A DNA stretch of 57,264 nucleotides from Actinomycetospora sp. NBRC 106375 (lineage in GTDB: Bacteria; Actinomycetota; Actinomycetes; Mycobacteriales; Pseudonocardiaceae), in contig NZ_BSTS01000026.1 in assembly GCF_030269665.1 (NCBI RefSeq), positions 1 through 57,264 on the forward strand, read 5' to 3'. The position numbers and the translations under genes were made by a program. Below the pieces are notes generated by a model. The model saw only the letters and a list, made by a program, of their open reading frames with translations. It was not told where the DNA came from and made no database searches. The first letter of the stretch is position 1. Each line of letters opens with the position of its first letter. Positions 29,396-39,099 of this stretch are shown in pieces.

Positions 29396-29421
29396 GAGGC
29401 GGACCCTACACGGGAGGACCC

Positions 29422-30216
29422 ATGGACCTCGGCCTCGCCGACGCCCGCGTGATCGTCACGGGTGGCGCGTCGAACATCGGCCGCGGGATCGTGCACGGCT
29501 TCGCCCGCGAGGGCGCCCGGATCGTCCTCGCCGACCGCGACGCGGACCAGGCCGCGACGGTGCGCGCCGAGGCGCTCGACCTCGGCGCCGCGGCGGTCGA
29601 GGTCCTGGTGGTCGACCTGACCACCGACGGCGCGGGCGGTCGGGTCGTCGGCACCGCGGTGGACGCGTGGGGCGGGGTCGACGTGCTGGTCAACAACGCC
29701 GGGTGGAGCGTGCCGGGCTTCCTCACCGAGCAGACCGACCGCGCCCTGTGGCAGCGCACGATCGAGACCAACCTCTACACCGCGATCGACTGCACGCAGG
29801 CCGCGCTCGGGCCGATGGGCGAGGCCGGCGACGGCGCGATCGTGTTCATCTCCAGCGACGCCGCGTTCGGCGCGATCCGCCAGGGCGTGTACGGCACGAC
29901 GAAGGCCGGTCTCATCGCGCTCGCGCGCACCACCGCGCGCGAGCAGGGCCGCCGGGGCGTGCGGTCCAACGTCGTGTGCCCCGGCCTGGTGCTGCCCGAC
30001 GACGGCGGCGTCGGCGCCGAGAGCCTGTGGGCGGGCGGCCGCGACGCGGTGTTCGACGAGGACCAGATCGCGTCCGTCCTCAAGCAGCAGGCGCTGCGCC
30101 GGCTCACGACGCCGGCCGACGTCGCCGACGCGGTCGTCTGGCTGTCGTCACGGCGCGCGGCCCGCCAGGTGACGGGCCAGGTGGTCGCGGTCGGTGGCGG
30201 CTCGTCGATGCCCTGA
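29422..30216 (+). CDS. Short-chain dehydrogenase/reductase
   Basis: A 264-residue SDR: cofactor motif TGGASNIGRG at residues 14-23, NNAG near residue 92, catalytic serine in ISSDAA, YxxxK in YGTTK. The C-terminus TGQVVAVGGGSSMP is usual. ATG 29422 follows GGGAGG by five bases. In this setting it probably oxidises the 3-hydroxyacyl-CoA produced by one of the hydratases. The acyl-CoA dehydrogenase follows in the same direction. Confidence 0.9.
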   Translation: MDLGLADARVIVTGGASNIGRGIVHGFAREGARIVLADRDADQAATVRAEALDLGAAAVEVLVVDLTTDGAGGRVVGTAVDAWGGVDVLVNNAGWSVPGFLTEQTDRALWQRTIETNLYTAIDCTQAALGPMGEAGDGAIVFISSDAAFGAIRQGVYGTTKAGLIALARTTAREQGRRGVRSNVVCPGLVLPDDGGVGAESLWAGGRDAVFDEDQIASVLKQQALRRLTTPADVADAVVWLSSRRAARQVTGQVVAVGGGSSMP

Positions 30217-30242
30217 GGATCGTTGACGTCGCTCGTCACGTT

Positions 30243-30260
30243 TTTTACTCTGCATGAAAT
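30243..30260. promoter_or_regulatory. Recurring 18-bp operator-like site 5
   Basis: On the minus strand ATTTCATGCAGAGTAAAA ends 20 bp upstream of the acyl-CoA dehydrogenase GTG. It shares TAAAA and the central AT...A positions with the other four sites. Confidence 0.45.
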
Positions 30261-30280
30261 TCGAGCACCCGGGAGTACCT

Positions 30281-31453
30281 GTGAACAGGTCGTCCATCGT
30301 CCCCGAGTCCGACGAGCGCGCCGCGCTGCGCGACGCCGTCACGGCGCTGGTCTCCCGGTACGGGCACTCCTACTTCGTCGCGCGCGCTCGCGCGCACGAG
30401 GAGCCGGCCGCGCTGTGGAAGGAGCTCGGGGCCGCCGGGTTCCTCGGGGTGCACCTGCCCGAGGAGTACGGGGGCGGCGGCGGGACGCTGGGCGACCTGT
30501 CGGTGGTCGTCGAGGCCGCGAGCGCGGCGGGCTGCCCGCTGCTCATGACCGTCATCTCCCCCGCGATCTGCGGCACGATCCTCGCCCGCCACGGCTCGCA
30601 CGCGATGAAGCAGCGCTGGCTCACCGGCATCGCCGACGGCTCGCTGAAGATGGCGTTCGCGATCACCGAGCCCGATGCCGGGTCGAACTCCCACGAGATC
30701 ACGACGACGGCCCACCGTGATGGCGACGGCTGGCGGCTGACCGGGACCAAGTACTGGACCTCAGGAGTCGACGAAGCCGACGCGATCCTGGTCGTGGCGC
30801 GCAGCAGGTCGGCCGGGACGGACGGTCCTCGTCGGCCGCTGAGCCTGTTCGTCGTCCCCACCGACTCCCCCGGCCTGAGCTGGCAGCCGATCGAGGCCGC
30901 GCTCGTCCAGCCCGAGCACCAGTTCACGGTGTGGTTCGACGACGTCGCGCTCCAGCCCGACGCGCTCATCGGCGACGACGGCAATGGGCTGCGCCAGGTG
31001 TTCTCCGGGCTCAACCCCGAGCGGATCACCGCCGCCTCGATCAGCAACGGCATCTCCCTCTACGCCCTGGCGAAGGCGACCGAGTACGCGAACCAGCGCG
31101 CGGTGTGGCGCAACGTGCCGATCGGGGCGCACCAGGGCGTCGCGCACCCGCTGGCCGAGGCCTACATCGGGGTGACGCAGGCGCGGCTGATGGCCGCCCG
31201 CGCCGCCGACCTGTTCGACGAGGGCGCCGATGCGGCCGAGGCGTCGAACATCGCGAAGTTCGCCGCCGCCGAGGCCTCGCTGCGCGCGCTCGACCAGGCC
31301 ATCCAGACCCACGGCGGCAACGGGCTGTCCCACGAGTACGGGCTCGCCGACCTGTGGTTCCTCGCGCGCATGCTCAAGACCGCGCCGGTGAGCCGCGAGA
31401 TGGTGCTGAACTTCGTCGCGCAGCGCAGCCTCGGCCTGCCCGCCTCCTACTGA
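30281..31453 (+). CDS. Acyl-CoA dehydrogenase
   Basis: A 390-residue acyl-CoA dehydrogenase. The middle-domain FAD motif is MAFAITEPDAGSNSHEI, followed by KYWTSGVDEAD. The C-terminal flavin-contact block is IQTHGGNGLSHEYGLADLW, and the likely catalytic base is the glutamate in PVSREMVLNFVAQ. It introduces an alpha-beta double bond into an acyl-CoA and passes electrons to ETF. GTG 30281 follows GGGAG by five bases; the upstream ATG at 30254 falls inside recurring site 5 and is less likely. The paralogous TetR follows 21 bp downstream. Confidence 0.92.
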   Translation: MNRSSIVPESDERAALRDAVTALVSRYGHSYFVARARAHEEPAALWKELGAAGFLGVHLPEEYGGGGGTLGDLSVVVEAASAAGCPLLMTVISPAICGTILARHGSHAMKQRWLTGIADGSLKMAFAITEPDAGSNSHEITTTAHRDGDGWRLTGTKYWTSGVDEADAILVVARSRSAGTDGPRRPLSLFVVPTDSPGLSWQPIEAALVQPEHQFTVWFDDVALQPDALIGDDGNGLRQVFSGLNPERITAASISNGISLYALAKATEYANQRAVWRNVPIGAHQGVAHPLAEAYIGVTQARLMAARAADLFDEGADAAEASNIAKFAAAEASLRALDQAIQTHGGNGLSHEYGLADLWFLARMLKTAPVSREMVLNFVAQRSLGLPASY

Positions 31454-31474
31454 CGCGCCACCTACGCTGGACCG

Positions 31475-32080
31475 GTGACCGAGGCGGCCGTGCGCGACAC
31501 CAAGTCCGCGCGCACCCGACGGCGCGTCGTCGACGCCGCGGCGCACGTCCTGCTGCGCCGCGGCTACGCGGGCACCCGGCTCTCCGACGTCGCCGAGGTC
31601 GCGCAGGTGCAGGCCCCGGCGATCTACTACTACTTCTCCTCGCGCGACGAGCTGATCGACGAGGCCGTCGCCGTCGGGCTCGACCGGGCGCGCTCGCTGG
31701 TGTCCGAGGCGCTCGCGGCGGCGCCTCCGGACCTCCCGGCGATCGACCGGCTCGCGATCGCGGTGTCCGCGCACCTGCGCACCCTGCTGACGCACTCCGA
31801 CCACGCCGCCGCCGCGATCCGCACGGTGCCGCAGCTGCCCGAGGCGATGCGGGAGCGTCACCGCCAGGCGCAGCGCGACTACGTCGGCGTGTGGCGGGAG
31901 CTCGTCGCGCAGGTGCAGGACGAGGGCGACCTCGACGCCGGCCTGGCAGCGGGCACCGCGCTGATGGTCGTGCTCGGCGCGCTGAACTGGACCGCGGAGT
32001 GGTGGGACCCCGCCCGCGGCTCGCTCGACGCCGTCATCGACGCCGCGCAGCGGCTGGTGCGCCAGGGCCTCGCCGCGTGA
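31475..32080 (+). CDS. TetR-family regulator (paralogue of the gene at 27915)
   Basis: A 201-residue regulator: helix-turn-helix GTRLSDVAEVAQVQAPAIYY, then YFSSRDELIDEAVAVG, and C-terminal ALNWTAEWWDPARGSLDAVI. GTG 31475 follows TACGCT (31463-31468) by six bases, a leaderless start. Strong full-length similarity to the regulator at 27915-28568 suggests duplication and related ligands. It is a good candidate to bind the five recurring 18-bp sites of the island. Confidence 0.88.
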   Translation: MTEAAVRDTKSARTRRRVVDAAAHVLLRRGYAGTRLSDVAEVAQVQAPAIYYYFSSRDELIDEAVAVGLDRARSLVSEALAAAPPDLPAIDRLAIAVSAHLRTLLTHSDHAAAAIRTVPQLPEAMRERHRQAQRDYVGVWRELVAQVQDEGDLDAGLAAGTALMVVLGALNWTAEWWDPARGSLDAVIDAAQRLVRQGLAA

Positions 32081-32090
32081 CGATCGCCGT

Positions 32091-32832
32091 GTGACAGCGC
32101 CCGGCGGTCCGTCCACGGGTCGCTGGGCGCTGCGCCGAGCACTGGTCGACGACAAGGACGGCCCGCTGCCCGCGATGCTCGTGGCGCTCACGATGCTCGC
32201 CGGCGTCGTCGACGCGACGAGCATCCTCGCGCTCGACCACGCTTCGTCGCGGCGATCACCGGCAACATCGTCTTCCTGGGCCTCGGCATCGCCGGCGCGA
32301 GCGGTTTCTCGATCGTCTCGCCGGCCGTCGCGGTCGCCGGTTTCGTCGTCGGCGCGGTCGTCGGCGGCCGCCTGTGCCATCGCCCCGGCGGCGGTCACCG
32401 GGCGCGCGCCGTCCGCGACGTCACCGCCTTCAAGGCCGTCCTCGCACTGCCGGTGACGGCCGTCGTCGTGGTCGCCGCCGAGCCGCTGCACCCCGCGGTG
32501 CGGCTCGTGGTCACAGCGCTGCTCGCCGCGTCGATGGGCGGCCAGCTGTCGCTCATCCGCTACCTCAAGGTCCCGGATCTCCTCACCGCGGTGCTGACGC
32601 TGACGACGATCGGCGTGCTCACCGAGCACGGCGGCGGCCGCCACGACCCCCTGGTGCTGCGCCGCGGGCTCGCGCTCGCGGCGTTCGTCGCCGGCGTCGT
32701 CGCGGCGGCCTGCTGGCCCGGCTCGTCGCGCCGGGCGCGGCGCTGACGCTCGGCCTCCTGATCATCGTCGCGGTCGGCCTGGGCGCCCACGCCGTGTCCC
32801 GCGCCGAGGCACCGTGGGCGGCGCCCCGGTGA
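32091..32832 (+). pseudogene. DUF1275 (YoaK-like) membrane protein with two frameshifts
   Basis: The reading frame starts at GTG 32091 with PAMLVALTMLAGVVDATSIL, typical of DUF1275. At about 32242 it shifts: the expected continuation FVAAITGNIVFLGLGIAG is in another frame. A second shift at about 32700-32712 moves into the frame encoding ARLVAPGAALTLGLLIIVAV, ending at TGA 32830-32832. Each shift fits loss of one base. Joined, the product would be about 246 residues with six hydrophobic segments, full length for the family. Sequencing error in GC-rich DNA is a real alternative to gene decay. Confidence 0.75.
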
Positions 32833-32874
32833 CCGCGGTCTTGCCCCGCGGCGTCCGTTCTGGGACAAGGACCC

Positions 32875-33669
32875 ATGGGTGTCGACGAGAGCACGCGCTG
32901 GGTCGGGTCCATGCCGGAGGTCTACGAGCGCTGCCTCGTCCCCGCGGTGTTCCGACCGTTCGCCCGCGAGCTGGCGTCCCGGGCCACCGGGGACCGCGTC
33001 CTGGAGATCGCCGCCGGCACCGGCGTCGTGACCGCGGAGCTGCTCGCCGCGCTCCCGTCGGTCGACCTCACCGCGACCGACCTCAACCCGGCGATGGTGG
33101 AGCTGGGCGCGTCGCGCGTGCCCGGGGCGTCGTGGCAGGCGGCCGACGCCGCGGAGCTGCCGTTCGCGGACGCGTCCTTCGACCTCGTCGTCTGCGGGTT
33201 CGGCGTCATGTTCCTGCCGGACCGCCCGGCCGCCTACGCCGAGATCGCCCGCGTCCTCGCGCGGTCGGGATGCTTCCTGTTCACGACGTGGGACACGCTG
33301 TCGACGCACGGCTTCGCCGACGCCCTCGCCCGCGCGCTGGGCCAGGTGTTCCCGGGCGACGTCCCGGCGTTCCTCACCGCCGTGCCCCACGGCTACACGG
33401 ACCCGGAACGGATCACCGCCGACCTGCGCGCGGGCGGGTTCGGCGGTGTCGACATCGACACCGTGACGCTGTCCGGGCGTGCCGAGGAGCCGGCGCAGAT
33501 CGCGGTCGGTTTCGGCACCGGCTCACCGCTGCGCGCCGAGCTCGCGCGTCGCGGCGACCTCGACGACGTCGTCGCACGCGTCGCGGCGGCGATGACCGCG
33601 GACCTCGGCGACGGTCCCGTCACGGCGTCGATGACGGCGCACGTCGTGGAGGCCGCGCGGCGCCGGTGA
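32875..33669 (+). CDS. Class I SAM-dependent methyltransferase
   Basis: A 264-residue methyltransferase. Motif I is VLEIAAGTGVVT (residues 43-54), the acidic loop is ATDLNPAMVELG and motif IV lies in FDLVVCGFGVMFLPD. It belongs to the UbiE/Methyltransf_11 type that acts on small molecules. ATG 32875 is preceded by GGGACAAGGACCC, a modest ribosome site. No biosynthetic partner is adjacent, so the substrate is unknown. Element B lies 14 bp downstream. Confidence 0.88.
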   Translation: MGVDESTRWVGSMPEVYERCLVPAVFRPFARELASRATGDRVLEIAAGTGVVTAELLAALPSVDLTATDLNPAMVELGASRVPGASWQAADAAELPFADASFDLVVCGFGVMFLPDRPAAYAEIARVLARSGCFLFTTWDTLSTHGFADALARALGQVFPGDVPAFLTAVPHGYTDPERITADLRAGGFGGVDIDTVTLSGRAEEPAQIAVGFGTGSPLRAELARRGDLDDVVARVAAAMTADLGDGPVTASMTAHVVEAARRR

Positions 33670-33683
33670 CGTGCGCTCGACCC

Positions 33684-33747
33684 GAGATCAGGGGCGCGCC
33701 ACGCACGCCGATCGGCGCCAGAAGGTGCATTCCGCGCTCCTGATCTC
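33684..33747. repeat. 64-bp inverted-repeat element B
   Basis: Arms GAGATCAGGGGCGCG (33684-33698) and CGCGCTCCTGATCTC (33733-33747) pair at 14 of 15 positions, with the same 34-base middle length as element A. The half GGCGCC...GGTGCA...CGCGCTCCTGATCTC matches the reverse complement of element A's left half. It lies downstream of the methyltransferase gene. The rest of the gap to 33870 has a C-rich tract (33767-33792) but no gene. Confidence 0.75.
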
Positions 33748-33870
33748 CCGAGCGGGCGCCGACGAGCCCCAGCAACCCCAGAAACCCCAACCGCATCAGA
33801 AGAAGGTCTCGCCCCGCGGGCCGCGGCAGGGAATCATGGGCCCCGGCGCCGGGAGCGGGGAGGGCGGATC

Positions 33871-34275
33871 GTGCACGCAGACCTGCTGGCCCAGCGCGTG
33901 GTCGAACTGATCGAGGGCGCGGCCTTCCCCCACCTCGATCCCGCGTCCGTGATCGGCGTGATCGCCCTCCTGCTCGCCGGCGCCGGACTGGTCACCGTGC
34001 GGGACTACGCGCTCGGCAGTGGCGACCGCCTGCCCCTGCTGGTCGCCGAGCCGTTCCCCCGGGTCGAGGCCTCGATCGGGATCGTGCCCGCGCTCGCCGG
34101 TCTCGACGACGCGACCATCGCGCGCCTCACCCGCTACGCCCAGCACCCCGCGGTGGACGGCCTGGTCGTGGTCGGTGCGACACCGAACCCGGTGCCGATG
34201 CCGCGCGCGGTCGGCGGGGTGCCGCTGCGGACCGTCCTCGCGACGCCCTCGCGGGCGACGGGCCCCGCGCACTGA
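33871..34275 (+). CDS. Hypothetical protein with one membrane segment, 134 residues
   Basis: GTG 33871 follows GGGAGGGCGG by a few bases. Residues about 25-44 (ASVIGVIALLLAGAGLVTV) form a single hydrophobic segment. The remainder (VEASIGIVPALAGLDDATIA, then YAQHPAVDGLVVVG) looks globular. I do not recognise a family. It is followed after about 150 bp by another membrane protein gene. Confidence 0.6.
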   Translation: MHADLLAQRVVELIEGAAFPHLDPASVIGVIALLLAGAGLVTVRDYALGSGDRLPLLVAEPFPRVEASIGIVPALAGLDDATIARLTRYAQHPAVDGLVVVGATPNPVPMPRAVGGVPLRTVLATPSRATGPAH

Positions 34276-34423
34276 CCCGAACGCCGAGTACTCGCCCGTC
34301 CGAGTGACACCCTCTCGCACGATTGTCACGGAACGCCGGTCAGATCTCCGACCGGGACCTTGAATCCTCCGCGCTCCTCCTCTCATGATGACGGAGAGTC
34401 ATCAGGATCGGCAGGAGGCCGTC

Positions 34424-35041
34424 GTGCAGAAAGCGTCCATCTTCCTGGGCTTCGTGCCCTGGATCGTCTTCTCGGTCGTCGCGGGGCCCAGCACCTGGGA
34501 GTGGGCGGCGCTGGCCGCGCTGGCCTGCTCGCTCATCCTCGCGGTGCCGGACTGGCGCCGGAGCCGCTCGATCAGCATCCTCGACGCCGCGGCGCTCGTG
34601 TTCTTCGCGGTGCTGTTCGTCCTGTCGCTCGTGCTCGACCGCGCGGCCCTGCAGCCGATCGAGGACCGCGCGCAGCTGCTGTCGAGCGTCGTGATCGCCC
34701 TCGTCGCGCTGGGCTCGCTGGCCGTCGGCCGCCCCTTCACCGAGTTCTACGCGAAGAAGCAGGCACCGCCCGAGGTGTGGAACACCCCGACGTTCAAGCA
34801 GGTCAACCGCGTGCTCACGGCCCTGTGGGGCGTCGTGTTCGTCATCAACGCGCTCTGTGACGCCGCGGTCGGCTACTGGGGCGCGAACCCCGACGTCTTC
34901 AACTGGGTCGTGCCGATCGTCGCGATCGTCGTCGCCGTGAAGATCACCGCGTGGTACCCGGACCACGTCCGCAACCGCCTGCACGCGGGCGGGAGCCACG
35001 GCGCGCACGGTGCTCACGAGGCCCCGGCCCAGCCGGCCTGA
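34424..35041 (+). CDS. Multi-pass membrane protein of unknown function
   Basis: A 205-residue protein from GTG 34424, which follows AGGAGG by five bases; ATGs at 34385 and 34388 are less well placed. About six hydrophobic helices are visible: ASIFLGFVPWIVFSVVAG, WAALAALACSLILAV, LDAAALVFFAVLFVLSLVL, SVVIALVALGSLAV, VLTALWGVVFVIN and VVPIVAIVVAVKI. The C-terminus is histidine-rich (GGSHGAHGAHEAP), possibly metal-binding. It lies 11 bp upstream of the carotenoid oxygenase gene, so the two are probably co-transcribed. Confidence 0.7.
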   Translation: MQKASIFLGFVPWIVFSVVAGPSTWEWAALAALACSLILAVPDWRRSRSISILDAAALVFFAVLFVLSLVLDRAALQPIEDRAQLLSSVVIALVALGSLAVGRPFTEFYAKKQAPPEVWNTPTFKQVNRVLTALWGVVFVINALCDAAVGYWGANPDVFNWVVPIVAIVVAVKITAWYPDHVRNRLHAGGSHGAHGAHEAPAQPA

Positions 35042-35052
35042 GGGGAGGAACC

Positions 35053-36498
35053 GTGACCACGACCGTTCCACCCGTCCCATCCGGCCCCCCGCCGGTCGAC
35101 GCCGCGCACGACCCGCACCTGTCGGGCGTCTTCGAGCCGGTGATCGACGAGATCGACGCCGGCGATCTCGAGGTCACCGGCGAGCTCCCGCCCGAGATGG
35201 ACGGGATGTACGTCCGCAACGGCCCCAACCCGCGCTTCACCCCGCTCGGCTCGTACATCTATCCCCTCGAGGGGGACGGGATGGTGCACGGGCTGTCGGT
35301 GTCGGGCGGGAGGGCGCGCTACGCGAACCGTTTCGTGCACACGCCGATGCTCGACGCCGAGATCGCCGCCGGCCGCGCGCTGTGGGGCGGGCTGATGACG
35401 GGCTACACGCCGGGTGCGGACGAGGTCGGTCCCTCGCTCGCCGGGACGATGAAGGATCTGCCCGACATCAACGTCGTCCGCCACGGCGGCAAGCTGCTCG
35501 CGCTCGCCGAGTCGGCCCCGCCCTACGCGCTCACGCCGGAGCTGGCGACGGTGGGGCGGGAGACGTTCGGGGGCTCGCTGCCCGCGGGCATCTGCGCACA
35601 CCCCAAGGTCGATCCGCGCACCGGCGAGATGGTGGTGTTCTGCTACGGGCTCGAGGCGCCGTACCTCACCTGGTCGGTGCTCGGCCCCGACGGCGGCACG
35701 CGGCGGGCGCCGACGGCGGTGCCGGACGTCGACACCCCGGTGATGATCCACGACATGGCGATCACCGAGCGCTTCGTCGTGCTCGTGCTCGGCCCGATGT
35801 ACTTCGACGTGGCCGCGGCGATGCGCGGCGGGTCGCTGCTGGCGTGGCGCCCCGAGGACGGCACCCGGATCGCGCTGATCCCGCGTGACGGCAGCCCGGT
35901 GCGGTGGGCGCACACCGACGCGTTCTGGAGCTGGCACAGCGCGAACGCCTACGACACGGGCGACGGCCCCGACGCCACGGTCGTCCTGGACTACGTCGAG
36001 TGGTCCCGGCCGGGCGGGCTGAGCCCGAACACGAGCCCGATCGTCGGCGGCATCACGCGCGCCGAGATCGACCCGGTGAGCGGGTCGATCACCCGGCGGT
36101 TCCTCACCGACCCGCACGGGATGGAGTTCCCGCGCGTCGACGACCGCCGGCTCGGACAGCGGCACGGCGTCATCGCGCTCGGGACGAAGACCGGCCGCGT
36201 CGAGCTCGCGAACGGCAACTTCGACGCGGTCCTCTGGCTCGACACCGCGACCGAACGGGCCGTCACGTGGGACGCCGGCGACCTCTCGGTCGGCGAGCCG
36301 TGCTTCGTGCCGAAGCCGGGCGACGAGGACGCGACGCACGGCTGGTGGGTCACGTTCGCGACCGACCGCACCGACCGGTCGAGCTGGTTCGTCGTGTTCG
36401 CCGCCGCCGACCCCGGCGCCGGCCCGGTCGCGAAGGTCCGGATCCCCGTGCGCGTCCCGCTGGGGCTGCACGGCGCGTGGCTGCCGACCGAGGAGTAG
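35053..36498 (+). CDS. Carotenoid cleavage oxygenase family protein
   Basis: A 481-residue seven-bladed propeller enzyme. The four iron-binding histidines are visible in ICAHPKVD, MIHDMAIT, FWSWHSANA and near the C-terminus in GLHGAWLP. The N-terminal YVRNGPNPRFTP and EGDGMVHGL motifs are diagnostic. The enzyme cleaves a conjugated double bond with O2; substrates of bacterial relatives include apocarotenoids and stilbenes such as lignin-derived stilbenes. No carotenoid genes are nearby. GTG 35053 follows GGGGAGG by four bases. A strong terminator follows. Confidence 0.92.
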   Translation: MTTTVPPVPSGPPPVDAAHDPHLSGVFEPVIDEIDAGDLEVTGELPPEMDGMYVRNGPNPRFTPLGSYIYPLEGDGMVHGLSVSGGRARYANRFVHTPMLDAEIAAGRALWGGLMTGYTPGADEVGPSLAGTMKDLPDINVVRHGGKLLALAESAPPYALTPELATVGRETFGGSLPAGICAHPKVDPRTGEMVVFCYGLEAPYLTWSVLGPDGGTRRAPTAVPDVDTPVMIHDMAITERFVVLVLGPMYFDVAAAMRGGSLLAWRPEDGTRIALIPRDGSPVRWAHTDAFWSWHSANAYDTGDGPDATVVLDYVEWSRPGGLSPNTSPIVGGITRAEIDPVSGSITRRFLTDPHGMEFPRVDDRRLGQRHGVIALGTKTGRVELANGNFDAVLWLDTATERAVTWDAGDLSVGEPCFVPKPGDEDATHGWWVTFATDRTDRSSWFVVFAAADPGAGPVAKVRIPVRVPLGLHGAWLPTEE

Positions 36499-36521
36499 CG
36501 CCCGGGAAGCGACGCCGACAC

Positions 36522-36560
36522 ACGAAGGCCCCGGCTGCCGAGAGCAGCCGGGGCCTTCGT
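36522..36560. terminator. Bidirectional intrinsic terminator
   Basis: Perfect 17-bp stem ACGAAGGCCCCGGCTGC with loop CGAGA, lying between the convergent carotenoid oxygenase and katG genes. It is the strongest hairpin I found in the window. Confidence 0.85.
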
Positions 36561-36577
36561 CGGCCTCAGGGAGAGGA

Positions 36578-38929
<2,352 letters not shown>

Positions 38930-38933
38930 CTAG

Positions 38934-38949
38934 TCTGGAATGAATCAAG
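38934..38949 (-). promoter_or_regulatory. FurA/CatR-like box upstream of katG
   Basis: On the minus strand CTTGATTCATTCCAGA closely resembles, from memory, the AT-rich FurA/FurS-type operator that precedes furA-katG in mycobacteria and streptomycetes. It is the most AT-rich spot of the 296-bp katG-ppdK gap and contains a possible -35 TTGATT. Confidence 0.5.
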
Positions 38950-39064
38950 TTTCCGTCATGATCAGCATCATCTGCGCGTCGGGGTCTGGTCGCCGTGACG
39001 CGCCTCGGCCACGCTGACACGGTCGGCGCCCGAGGGTGGGCCCGGCGGGGGACCAGGCGTCGCG

Positions 39065-39085
39065 GTGTCACAGACGTGTCACAGA
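39065..39085. repeat. Tandem GTGTCACAGA direct repeat upstream of ppdK
   Basis: GTGTCACAGA occurs at 39065-39074 and 39076-39085, an 11-bp period that would place both copies on one DNA face. It ends 14 bp before the ppdK start. It may be a regulator site or simply a local duplication. Confidence 0.45.
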
Positions 39086-39099
39086 GGTACGGAGGCAGC

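Noticed and set aside
33767..33792. C-rich tract with three CCCC runs, a possible G-quadruplex on the minus strand
   Set aside because: The fourth run is only two bases and the loops are uneven, so at best a weak two-layer structure; it is not convincing in GC-rich DNA.
34304..34329. GTGACA...TGTCAC inverted repeat upstream of a membrane protein gene
   Set aside because: Six-base arms with a 14-base gap and no matching promoter spacing; too weak to call a regulatory site alone.
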